DNA of 9,344 nucleotides, from NCBI GenBank assembly GCA_001801665.1, contig MGYH01000031.1:30565-39908 (forward strand), written 5' to 3'. Under the pieces are notes generated by a model, which saw only the letters and a program-made list of their open reading frames with translations, made no database searches and was not told the DNA's origin. The position numbers were made by a program, and so were the translations under genes. Position 1 is the first letter of the stretch, and each line of letters starts with the position of its first letter. Shown here piece by piece: positions 1-6,636 of this stretch. The DNA comes from Gammaproteobacteria bacterium RIFCSPHIGHO2_12_FULL_45_12. GTDB lineage: Bacteria > Pseudomonadota > Gammaproteobacteria > DSM-16500.

Positions 1-2308
1 TGTAAGCTTTGACAGCGGGATAGCGTGCGAAGTAACGGTCAATGTAGTCTTGCGCGGCCTTGCGATCAACGCCCAGTTGCCGTGTTAATCCAAAGGAAGA
101 CATGCCATAGAGCAGGCCGAAATTGATTGCTTTGGCGTCTCGGCGCATGTCTTTTGTAACCTGATCAAGCGGCACGCCCCAGACTTCCGCGGCAGTTGCT
201 TGATGAATATCAAGGTTGTTTTTAAAGGCGGTTAACAAACCGGTGTCTTCTGAAATGTGCGCCATTAATCTTAATTCAATTTGAGAGTAATCGGCACTCA
301 CCATTTGAAAGCCTCTGGGTGCGATAAACGCTTGTCGAATGCGGCGTCCTTCCGGCGAGCGAATGGGAATGTTTTGCAAGTTGGGCTCAGAAGATGATAA
401 ACGTCCGGTGGAGGTGCCTGTCTGGTTGTATGATGTGTGAATGCGCCCAGTCTTGGGATTGATTTGTTCGACCAGCCGATTGGTGTAGGTTGAGATAAGT
501 TTACTTAAACTGCGAAATTCAATGATGAGACGGGGAATCGCAAAATCCAACGCCAGCTCTTGTAGTACACCATCCGCGGTGGAAGGTTGGCCGGTGGGTG
601 TTTTCTGCAGGATAGGCAGTTTTAGCTGATGATATAACACTTCCTGTAATTGTTTGGGCGAGTTGATATTGAAAGTTTGTTCACTCTGTTGATGAATTTC
701 CTTTTCGAGTTCGTTTAACCGTTTTTGCAAAACGATTCCTTGTGCCTTTAAGCGTTCTGGTGCAATTAAGACGCCTTCTCGCTCCATGCGGGCGAGTACG
801 GGGACAAGCGGCATTTCGATGTCCGTCAAAACATAGCTTAACCCTTTGGAGGCTTGTATGTGCGGCCAGAGTGCGTGATGGAGTTGCAGTGTGATATCCG
901 CGTCTTCTGCGGCGTACGTTCCCGCTTTCTGAACCTCTATTTGGTTGAACGTTAGTTGTTTGGCGCCTTTGCCTGCGACGTCTTCAAAGCGGATGGTTTT
1001 AACACCTAAATGTTTTAACGCCAGTGAATCCATATCGCGATTATTATTGCTTGAATCCAGCAAATAAGATTCCAGCATGGTGTCATAAGCAACGCCTTGC
1101 ATGTCGATGCCAGCACTTGCCAGCACTTCCATGTCATATTTTATATTCTGGCCAATTTTCTTAATGTCAGGATTTTCCAGCAACGGTTTTAAGGCGTTTA
1201 AAACAAGGTCTCTGGCCAATTGTTTTGGCGCGTCTGGATAATTGTGCCCGAAGGGAACGTAAGCGGCTTTATCTGGCACAATGGCAAATGAAACGCCTAC
1301 TAATTCGGCGGTCATGTAATCCAGGCTGGTGGTTTCGGTGTCGAAGGCGATACATTTGGCATGATTTAATTGTTCGATCCAGTTTTGTAATTCAGTCCCG
1401 GTTTTAAGGATGTCATAGTGTCGTGGTTTAGCGGTGTTCTGGGCGTTGTTTGGGTCAGAGGATTCGCTTAGCCATGTCTTGAATTCCATTTCCCTGAACC
1501 AGCTCATAAGGACGGCGTTGTCGGCGGGTTTAATTTGTAAGTCGGCATCATGCAGCGGTAAATCAACATCCCGTTTGATGCTGACTAGCACTTTGGTTAA
1601 AGGCAACTGTCCAATGGCCCCACGAAATTTTTCACCAACTTTGCCGCTGATTTCATCCGCGTGAGCAACAAGGTTATCCAGCGTGCCATAATGTTGCAGC
1701 CATTTTGCCGCCGTTTTGGGGCCCACTTGCGGCACCCCTGGAATGTTGTCTGACGTGTCGCCCACTAACGTCAGGTAATCGACCATGCGATCAGGCGGCA
1801 CGCCAAATTTCTGTTTCACGCCTTCTTCATCCAGGGTGGTGTTGGTCATGGTGTTAATGAGTGTGACATGCGCGTTAACGAGTTGTGCCAGGTCTTTATC
1901 GCTGGTTGAGATGAGGGTTCGCCTGCCTTTTTGTGCGGCTTTCGCCGCGAGGGTGCCAATGACGTCATCCGCTTCCACGCCATTAATGACAATTAAAGGG
2001 AGTCCCATGGCGCGAATAATGTGATGTAAGGGCTCAATTTGCTGTACAAGTTCAGGCGGCATGGCTTCGCGTGTGGCCTTGTAGGCGGGAAACAGGTCAT
2101 CTCTAAAGGTTTTACCTTTCGCGTCAAAGACAACAGCCATGTGGTCCGGATGATGATCCGCGATGAGACGTTTTATCATGTTAAGAACACCGTAAACCGC
2201 ACCAGTGGGATTGCCTTTGGAGTTGGTCAGCGGCGGAAGGGCGTGAAATGCGCGGTAGAGGTATGAGGATCCATCAATCAGTACAAGCGGCTTTTTAGTC
2301 TCTGGCAT
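1..2308 (-). CDS. polA: DNA polymerase I, C-terminus cut off by the window
   Basis: Pol I removes Okazaki RNA primers with its 5'-nuclease, proofreads, and fills gaps in replication and repair. The reading frame is open from an ATG at 2308 to the window edge (769 codons plus one base). E. coli Pol I has 928 residues, so roughly the last 150, including polymerase motif C, are missing. The 5'-nuclease (about 1-290) keeps its metal-binding acids D12, D62, E112, D114, D115, D137, D139, D184 and D187. The 3'-5' exonuclease (about 305-485) keeps D323/E325 in FDTETTSL, N388/D392 in GQNIKYD, and Y465/D469 in YAAEDAD, so proofreading should be active. The polymerase domain shows motif A (SADYSQIELR, D673) and the O-helix RRDAKAINFGLLYG with K726, F730 and Y734. 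A TAGGAA Shine-Dalgarno lies 6 nt before the ATG, which supports this start. No frameshift was seen. It is divergent from the small membrane gene to its right. Confidence 0.97.
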   Translation of the reverse strand, partial: MPETKKPLVLIDGSSYLYRAFHALPPLTNSKGNPTGAVYGVLNMIKRLIADHHPDHMAVVFDAKGKTFRDDLFPAYKATREAMPPELVQQIEPLHHIIRAMGLPLIVINGVEADDVIGTLAAKAAQKGRRTLISTSDKDLAQLVNAHVTLINTMTNTTLDEEGVKQKFGVPPDRMVDYLTLVGDTSDNIPGVPQVGPKTAAKWLQHYGTLDNLVAHADEISGKVGEKFRGAIGQLPLTKVLVSIKRDVDLPLHDADLQIKPADNAVLMSWFREMEFKTWLSESSDPNNAQNTAKPRHYDILKTGTELQNWIEQLNHAKCIAFDTETTSLDYMTAELVGVSFAIVPDKAAYVPFGHNYPDAPKQLARDLVLNALKPLLENPDIKKIGQNIKYDMEVLASAGIDMQGVAYDTMLESYLLDSSNNNRDMDSLALKHLGVKTIRFEDVAGKGAKQLTFNQIEVQKAGTYAAEDADITLQLHHALWPHIQASKGLSYVLTDIEMPLVPVLARMEREGVLIAPERLKAQGIVLQKRLNELEKEIHQQSEQTFNINSPKQLQEVLYHQLKLPILQKTPTGQPSTADGVLQELALDFAIPRLIIEFRSLSKLISTYTNRLVEQINPKTGRIHTSYNQTGTSTGRLSSSEPNLQNIPIRSPEGRRIRQAFIAPRGFQMVSADYSQIELRLMAHISEDTGLLTAFKNNLDIHQATAAEVWGVPLDQVTKDMRRDAKAINFGLLYGMSSFGLTRQLGVDRKAAQDYIDRYFARYPAVKAY

Positions 2309-2313
2309 GCTAT

Positions 2314-2319
2314 TTCCTA
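2314..2319 (-). promoter_or_regulatory. polA ribosome binding site
   Basis: Read on the minus strand this is TAGGAA, whose AGGA core ends 6 nt before the ATG at 2308. It fits the Shine-Dalgarno consensus and agrees with the PolA N-terminus (VLIDGSSYLYRA beginning at residue 9), so it fixes the start. Confidence 0.7.
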
Positions 2320-2340
2320 GGGCTGTCGTGGTTAATGAGG

Positions 2341-2366
2341 ATAATATGATTTCTGGTCTTCTACAA
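2341..2366 (-). promoter_or_regulatory. Possible polA promoter
   Basis: On the minus strand a TATTAT (forward 2341-2346) resembles a -10 box, with TTGTAG (forward 2361-2366) upstream as a poor -35 at only 14 bp spacing. The -10 is reasonable. The short spacing makes the -35 doubtful. A polA promoter is expected in this 159-bp divergent gap, but its exact position is not secure. Confidence 0.25.
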
Positions 2367-2375
2367 CTCTCACGC

Positions 2376-2404
2376 TTGACCACAGGGTTGACTAATGTTG
2401 TACT
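2376..2404 (+). promoter_or_regulatory. Candidate sigma-70 promoter for the DUF4383 gene
   Basis: TTGACC (2376-2381; five of six matches to the -35 consensus) is followed after 17 bp by TGTACT (2399-2404; four of six matches to TATAAT). Spacing is ideal and the site lies 63 bp before the start codon of the membrane protein gene. The transcript would begin with a G-rich and then a T-rich leader (runs of 8 and 6 T at about 2425-2441). This rests on sequence match only. Confidence 0.4.
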
Positions 2405-2455
2405 TCAAGGGGGGCATCAGGGAGTTTTTTTTAGGTTTTTTCGTGTCTTAATTTT

Positions 2456-2461
2456 AGGGAG
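2456..2461 (+). promoter_or_regulatory. DUF4383 gene ribosome binding site
   Basis: AGGGAG sits 6 nt before the ATG at 2468. This strong Shine-Dalgarno supports that start, and argues against the overlapping reading frame that begins at 2307, which has none. Confidence 0.75.
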
Positions 2462-2467
2462 AAACAT

Positions 2468-2833
2468 ATGTTACGGATATTTGCCGTTTTATTTGGTATT
2501 GCATTTATTTTTGCAGGTATTGCCGGAATGCTGCCTTCGTTCACACCAGACGGATTGTTGTTTGGGTGGTTTCAGGTGGATTCAACGCATAATGTCTTTC
2601 ATATTGTCAGTGGTGTGTTTGCCATCATGGCGGCCACAAGCTATCGGCTTACCAAATTTTATTTTCTGGCGATAGGTCTTATTTACGCTGTGCTGGCGGT
2701 GGGTGGTTTCCTGCAGGGCGGTGATTTGGGCTTTATACACATGCAAGTCAATATGGCGGATAATGTGTTGCATGCCTGTATTGCACTTGTCGCGTTATAT
2801 GCCTGTTTTGGAACCCATCGTGAGGCACCCTGA
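2468..2833 (+). CDS. Small four-helix membrane protein, DUF4383-like
   Basis: This 121-residue protein has four hydrophobic segments at about residues 3-22, 44-60, 63-83 and 98-115, so it should be an inner-membrane protein. Two similar histidine-containing signatures stand out: HNVFHIVSGV (41-50) at the second helix and NMADNVLHACIAL (95-107) at the fourth. This paired N/H..H pattern and the length are what I associate with the DUF4383 family, whose function is unknown to me. The first segment could be mistaken for a signal peptide, but no cleavage site is evident. It has a strong ribosome binding site and its own candidate promoter. It lies between divergent polA and co-directional dnaA, 173 bp upstream of dnaA, and is probably a separate transcription unit. 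Family assignment is from memory of the pattern. No enzymatic motif is visible. Confidence 0.8.
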   Translation: MLRIFAVLFGIAFIFAGIAGMLPSFTPDGLLFGWFQVDSTHNVFHIVSGVFAIMAATSYRLTKFYFLAIGLIYAVLAVGGFLQGGDLGFIHMQVNMADNVLHACIALVALYACFGTHREAP

Positions 2834-2875
2834 TTTTTCTGGGCGGCTTGTCTGATGCGCTCTGTTTCCCGTCAT

Positions 2876-2915
2876 ACCAAGGGGCGGGAGCTGTCAGTGT
2901 GTTGCTCCCGTTGGT
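2876..2915 (+). terminator. Bulged inverted repeat after the DUF4383 gene, possible terminator
   Basis: ACCAA (2876-2880) and CGGGAGC (2885-2891) pair with GCTCCCG (2904-2910) and TTGGT (2911-2915). This gives a 12-bp stem with a four-G bulge and a 12-nt loop. It starts 43 bp after the stop codon at 2833, so it could end that transcript. It lacks an immediate T run: the nearest (gtcttgtttt) is at 2931-2940. It is therefore not a canonical intrinsic terminator, and could instead be a leader structure of dnaA if transcription starts upstream. Confidence 0.35.
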
Positions 2916-2940
2916 GCCGTGCAAACACCAGTCTTGTTTT
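2912..2940 (+). terminator. Second, weaker hairpin with a T-rich tail in the dnaA leader
   Basis: TGGTG (2912-2916) can pair with CACCA (2926-2930) around a 9-nt loop, followed directly by gtcttgtttt. The stem is only 5 bp, so it would be a weak terminator alone. Its left arm reuses the TTGGT that closes the larger hairpin at 2876-2915, so the two structures exclude each other. Confidence 0.25.
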
Positions 2941-2966
2941 GTCAGGCCGTATAGTGTAGTTATTCC
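2939..2966 (+). promoter_or_regulatory. Possible dnaA operon promoter
   Basis: TTGTCA (2939-2944; five of six matches to TTGACA) is followed after 16 bp by TATTCC (2961-2966), a poor -10. It is about 40 bp before the dnaA start, and a promoter is expected here. A 6-bp inverted repeat, GTCAGG (2941-2946) and CCTGAC (2965-2970), overlaps both boxes and could be an operator. The poor -10 keeps confidence low. Confidence 0.3.
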
Positions 2967-2992
2967 TGACGAGCGGCATCAAAGTTAAAAAC

Positions 2993-2996
2993 GGAG
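2993..2996 (+). promoter_or_regulatory. dnaA ribosome binding site
   Basis: GGAG lies 10 nt before a GTG at 3007. The spacing is slightly long, but no other in-frame start fits the conserved DnaA N-terminus (SLWDKCL), so this site decides the GTG start. Confidence 0.6.
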
Positions 2997-3006
2997 AACC
3001 ACACCT

Positions 3007-4374
3007 GTGTCACTTTGGGACAAATGTTTGGCCTCATTGGAAAGTGAGTATCCTTCCCAGCAATTCAATACCTGGATTCGTCCCCTGCAGGCAGAGGTGG
3101 CGGATGGCAAGTTGATTTTGTTAGCGCCAAATCGTTTTGTGATGGACTGGATTGTTGAGCGTTTTTTGGTGCGAATCAATGAATTGGTCAAACAATTCTC
3201 CGATAACAAGCCTTTTCCCGTTCTTTTGGAAATAGGCAGCAAGCGTGCTTTGCCGCCTGCGGCGGCGACTTCAGCACCTGCGGTGGCACAGCTTGGTGTG
3301 TCTCATGTGCCTCACTCCAAATCTGTTTTTTCGTATGCGGACACGCATGCGTTTCGCAGCAATTTGAATCCCAATTTTACCTTTGATAGCTTTGTGGAAG
3401 GAAAGTCCAATCAATTGGCCAAGGCGGCCTCACAACAAGTGGCAGAAAATCCGGCAATTGCTTATAACCCCTTATTTTTATATGGCGGTGTGGGGTTGGG
3501 TAAAACCCATTTAATGCATGCCATTGGGAACCAGATTATCCTGAATAATCCCAAGGCGAAGGTGCTTTATTTACACTCCGAGCGTTTTGTGGCGGACATG
3601 GTGAAAGCGTTGCAAACTAACTCAATGAACGAATTTAAACGATTTTACCGTAACGTTGATGCACTTTTGATAGATGATATTCAGTTTTTTGCGGGCAAGG
3701 ACAGGACGCAGGAAGAGTTTTTCCACACCTTTAATGCGTTGCTGGAAAGTCAGCAACAAGTCATTTTGACGTGTGATCGTTACCCAAAAGAAATCAATGG
3801 AGTCGAAGAGCGGTTGAAATCTCGGTTTGGCTGGGGATTGACGGTTGCAGTCGAGCCGCCTGAGCTGGAAACGCGCGTGGCCATTTTAATGAGTAAGGCA
3901 GAGCGCTCCAATATTGAGCTTGCTTATGAGGTTGCTTTCTTTGTTGCCAAACGTATCCGTTCCAATGTTCGTGAATTAGAAGGGGCGTTGAAGCGAATTA
4001 TTGCGAATGCTCACTTTACAGGCAAAGCCATTACGCTCGATTTTGTCAAAGAGGCATTGCGTGATTTGCTGGCTTTGCAGGATAAACTGGTCACCGTTGA
4101 AAATATTCAGCGCACCGTAGCGGAATATTATAAAATTAAAGTCGCTGACTTGTTGTCGAAACGGCGCAATCGGTCGGTTGCACGGCCACGACAAACCGCC
4201 ATGGCATTGGCTAAAGAGCTGACAAATCATAGTTTGCCTGAAATTGGCGATGCGTTTGGTGGTCGGGATCACACGACCGTCTTGCATGCTTGCAGAAATA
4301 TTGCGAAGTTACGACAATCAGACGCGGACATTGAGGAAGATTATACCAATTTACTGCGAATATTAACCACTTGA
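3007..4374 (+). CDS. dnaA: Chromosomal replication initiator protein DnaA
   Basis: DnaA is the AAA+ ATPase that binds DnaA boxes, melts the origin and recruits the DnaB helicase. It has 455 residues (E. coli 467). Domain I (about 1-80) has W4, the QQFNTWIRPLQ block (18-28) and APNRF (40-44). The residue matching E. coli E21, a helicase contact, is Q19, as I recall for pseudomonads. A short linker follows. The AAA+ core has Walker A GGVGLGKT (160-167, K166), Walker B LLIDD (220-224), the box VII arginines R269 and R273 (R273 matches the E. coli R285 arginine finger) and sensor 2 R322 in NVRELEGAL. Domain IV ends with the box-binding signature GGRDHTTVLHACRNI (418-432). The start is GTG, chosen because it matches the family N-terminus. 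It is first in a tight operon, 16 bp before dnaN. All nucleotide-binding residues are present. Confidence 0.98.
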   Translation: MSLWDKCLASLESEYPSQQFNTWIRPLQAEVADGKLILLAPNRFVMDWIVERFLVRINELVKQFSDNKPFPVLLEIGSKRALPPAAATSAPAVAQLGVSHVPHSKSVFSYADTHAFRSNLNPNFTFDSFVEGKSNQLAKAASQQVAENPAIAYNPLFLYGGVGLGKTHLMHAIGNQIILNNPKAKVLYLHSERFVADMVKALQTNSMNEFKRFYRNVDALLIDDIQFFAGKDRTQEEFFHTFNALLESQQQVILTCDRYPKEINGVEERLKSRFGWGLTVAVEPPELETRVAILMSKAERSNIELAYEVAFFVAKRIRSNVRELEGALKRIIANAHFTGKAITLDFVKEALRDLLALQDKLVTVENIQRTVAEYYKIKVADLLSKRRNRSVARPRQTAMALAKELTNHSLPEIGDAFGGRDHTTVLHACRNIAKLRQSDADIEEDYTNLLRILTT

Positions 4375-4390
4375 TAAGAGAACGACAACT

Positions 4391-5494
4391 ATGGATATGA
4401 CAGTTCATCGCGAGTCACTTTTAAAGCCCCTTCAGGCGGTGAGCGGTGTGGTGGAAAAAAAACAGACGCTGCCCATTTTGTCTAATGTCTTACTGACCGT
4501 GAAAGATAATCAATTATTTTTAACGGGGACAGACACGGAAGTGGCATTGGTGGGTTGTGTGAGTGTGGCTGCTTGTCGCTCAGGTACGACAACCGTTTTT
4601 GCTCGAAAATTATTCGATATTTGCCGTACGGTGCCAGAAGGTGCCACTTTGCGTTTGACGGTTGAGGGCAATTATTTGGTGGTGCGTTCGGGGGAGAGCT
4701 CTTTCAAGTTAAATACGCTCGCGGCAGATGAGTTTCCTGATCTGGAAGTGATTGAGTATCCGGTTAAATTCACCCTCAAACAAAGCCAGTTGAAGAGTTT
4801 GTTTTCTAGGACCTATTTTGCAATGGGCCTTCAGGATGTGCGCCACTATTTGAATGGAACCTTCCTAGACATTAGCCAGAACACCATTAAAAGTGTGGCA
4901 GCAGATGGTCACCGTTTGGCGTTAACCACCATTCATGACGAAAGAATAGGCGAGGGTGTCGAGGCGCGGGTCATCTTGCCGCGCAAGAGCGTGCTTGAGC
5001 TGATTCGTTTGTTAAGTGGTGATGCGGATGGCGATGTGACGGTTTGTATTGCCGAGAGTCGTTTCCAGGTGACTACGAGCGATTTTATTTTTACCTCAAA
5101 ATTAATTAATGCTCAATATCCAGACTACAATCGCTTGATACCACAAGGAACGACGGTCGCAGAAGGTGAGCGTGAAGCGATTAAGCAGGCGTTAACACGC
5201 GCGTCAATTTTGTGTAATGAGAAATTCCGCGGAGTGCGGGTTGGGCTTGAGCCTGGCATGTTACGAATTACGGCTAATAACTCGGATCAGGAGCAGGCAG
5301 ATGATGCCGTTTCCTTGGCGTACGAGGGAACTAAAATGGAAATCGGCTTTAATGTCGCTTATTTACTGGATGTGGTATCAGCCATTTCTGCCAAAACCAT
5401 TCGCTGTATTTTTACGGATCCCAATAATGGCGTGTTAATTGAGGCAACTGAGGGTGATCACTGCCTGTATGTGGTGATGCCGATGCGGCTCTAG
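4391..5494 (+). CDS. dnaN: DNA polymerase III sliding clamp, beta subunit
   Basis: The beta clamp forms a dimeric ring around DNA and tethers Pol III and many repair proteins. At 367 residues it matches the E. coli length of 366 and should fold into three similar clamp domains. Recognisable blocks are TLPILSNVLL near residue 30, ARKLFDICRTVPEGA, QDVRHYLNGTF, AADGHRLAL, DFIFTSKLINAQYPDYNRL, CNEKFRGVRVG, the GFNVAYLLDV block, and the invariant C-terminal MPMRL (363-367) that contributes to the partner-binding pocket. The start MDMTVHRESLLKPL aligns with E. coli MKFTVEREHLLKPL. The upstream aagaga is a weak ribosome binding site, and translation is probably helped by coupling to dnaA, which ends 16 bp earlier. 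Its TAG stop lies 12 bp before recF, in the same frame. No anomaly is visible in the protein. Confidence 0.98.
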   Translation: MDMTVHRESLLKPLQAVSGVVEKKQTLPILSNVLLTVKDNQLFLTGTDTEVALVGCVSVAACRSGTTTVFARKLFDICRTVPEGATLRLTVEGNYLVVRSGESSFKLNTLAADEFPDLEVIEYPVKFTLKQSQLKSLFSRTYFAMGLQDVRHYLNGTFLDISQNTIKSVAADGHRLALTTIHDERIGEGVEARVILPRKSVLELIRLLSGDADGDVTVCIAESRFQVTTSDFIFTSKLINAQYPDYNRLIPQGTTVAEGEREAIKQALTRASILCNEKFRGVRVGLEPGMLRITANNSDQEQADDAVSLAYEGTKMEIGFNVAYLLDVVSAISAKTIRCIFTDPNNGVLIEATEGDHCLYVVMPMRL

Positions 5495-5506
5495 CTTAAA
5501 AATTTT

Positions 5507-6619
5507 ATGGGCATTTTATCGTTACGCATTGCTGATTTCAGAAATTTAGCCTCTGTTGGGATTGAGCCATGTCAGCAAGGGTTGAATCTTTTTTGGGGTA
5601 ATAATGGCTGTGGAAAGACGAGTTTACTGGAAGCCATTCATTATCTTGGGGTGGGTAGATCATTTCGCAGTGGAAACGCCACGAGCCTAATACGTCAGTC
5701 GACGAATAAATTTCTTCTTTTTGCTCAATTAGTTAGCGAATCTCAAGCCTGTTTGCCGGTGGGTGTTGAGCGTCATCTCAATGGGACAACACGTCTCCGT
5801 GTCGCTGAAAAGGATGTGTCTGGCATAACAGAGGTCGCTAGTTTTTTGCCCATTCGGGTGATTAATGCTCATTCACATCAATTATTTGAGGCGGGCCCTG
5901 CTTTTCGTCGAAAATATCTGGATTGGGGTCTTTTTTATCAAGAAGAAGCGTTTTTCACCTGTTGGCGGCAGTTTGAGCGTGTATTAAAGCAACGTAATGC
6001 CGTGTTACGAGACAAGCGACCCAGCCGAGAGCTGGCCGTCTGGACGGCTGAGCTGGTTAAGATTGGGTTGGTGCTGGATGCTTATCGCCGTGCGTATGTG
6101 GAAACCATTAGCCCCTTCATTGTAGAAATTGCAGCCCTTTTATTGCCCATTAAAAACCTTACTTTTCAATATGGCGCTGGTTGGGATGAGACCATGGATT
6201 TTGAGCAGGCACTGGCGCAGCAATTTCAGTTGGAGTGTCGTTCTGGGCATACGCAAATTGGCCCGCACAGAGCTGATCTGGACGTGCAAATTGAGGGGGT
6301 TCCCGCGAAGCATATTTTATCTAGAGGACAGCAAAAACTGCTTGTTTGTGCTATGATACTTGCCCAAGGCGTGTTGTTAACCCAGCAGGCAAACAGAGGC
6401 TTGATTTACCTAGTAGATGACCTTCCTGCTGAGCTGGATTTAGTCGGCAGAAAAAGATTAATGTCGTTGCTGGCGAAACAGGGCTCACAAGTGTTTATAA
6501 CAGCAATAGATAGTGAAATTGTTGATGAATTTCATAGAGATGAGCCCAATGTTCCAATTAAACTGTTCCACGTGGAACATGGCAGTGTGACTAACCCCGC
6601 CCCCGTGTCGGGATACTAA
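5507..6619 (+). CDS. recF: DNA replication and repair protein RecF
   Basis: RecF is an SMC/ABC-like ATPase that, with RecO and RecR, loads RecA at single-strand gaps and helps restart stalled forks. It has 370 residues (E. coli 357). Key motifs are DFRNL (10-14), Walker A GNNGCGKT (31-38, K37), GVGRSFRS, FRRKYLDWG, LKQRNAVLR, the GPHRADL block, the ABC signature LSRGQQ (271-276), and Walker B with D-loop LVDDLPAELD (302-311; D304, D305). It ends with an 11-residue tail after KLFHVEHG. No Shine-Dalgarno precedes the ATG: the upstream bases are AT-rich and the dnaN stop is 12 bp away. Translation is probably coupled to dnaN and low, as is usual for recF. Codons 353-358 (LFHVEH) contain a perfect parS palindrome, a DNA-level constraint on this stretch. 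Confidence 0.97.
   Translation: MGILSLRIADFRNLASVGIEPCQQGLNLFWGNNGCGKTSLLEAIHYLGVGRSFRSGNATSLIRQSTNKFLLFAQLVSESQACLPVGVERHLNGTTRLRVAEKDVSGITEVASFLPIRVINAHSHQLFEAGPAFRRKYLDWGLFYQEEAFFTCWRQFERVLKQRNAVLRDKRPSRELAVWTAELVKIGLVLDAYRRAYVETISPFIVEIAALLLPIKNLTFQYGAGWDETMDFEQALAQQFQLECRSGHTQIGPHRADLDVQIEGVPAKHILSRGQQKLLVCAMILAQGVLLTQQANRGLIYLVDDLPAELDLVGRKRLMSLLAKQGSQVFITAIDSEIVDEFHRDEPNVPIKLFHVEHGSVTNPAPVSGY
6564..6579. other. parS centromere site for ParB, inside recF
   Basis: TGTTCCACGTGGAACA is a perfect 16-bp palindrome with the CACGTG core. From established knowledge it is the pseudomonad form of the conserved bacterial parS and differs from the Bacillus form only at symmetric positions. ParB (Spo0J family, a CTPase clamp) loads at such sites and works with ParA and SMC to segregate the origin region. 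The location next to dnaA fits the usual origin-proximal position. It falls in the 3' end of recF and is read as L-F-H-V-E-H (residues 353-358). No other CACGTG-cored copy was seen in this window. parA and parB themselves are not here. Confidence 0.9.
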
Positions 6620-6624
6620 GGCTT

Positions 6625-6629
6625 AGGAG
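6625..6629 (+). promoter_or_regulatory. gyrB ribosome binding site
   Basis: AGGAG lies 7 nt before the GTG at 6637, at good spacing, between the recF stop (6617-6619) and gyrB. It supports the GTG start and suggests gyrB is translated efficiently and independently of recF. Confidence 0.75.
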
Positions 6630-6636
6630 TGATATT

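Noticed and set aside
1674..1682. A DnaA-box-like TTATCCAGC inside polA
   Set aside because: It is a single seven-of-nine match within coding sequence, with no neighbours of the same kind. An origin needs a cluster.
1225..2266. Several 60-80 codon + strand reading frames (1225-1407, 1434-1664, 1785-2024, 2039-2266)
   Set aside because: They lie antisense to a fully intact polA reading frame and show no motif or ribosome binding site.
2425..2441. Runs of 8 and 6 T before the DUF4383 gene, considered as a terminator
   Set aside because: No G+C-rich stem precedes them on the + strand. They are more likely part of an AT-rich leader.
2307..2675. A 122-codon + strand reading frame starting over the polA start and overlapping the membrane protein gene
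   Set aside because: It has no ribosome binding site, shares 208 bp with the well-supported DUF4383 gene in another frame, and its translation resembles no family.
3976..4408. Minus-strand reading frames of 103 and 65 codons
   Set aside because: They are antisense shadows of the dnaA 3' end and the start of dnaN, without any recognisable protein pattern.
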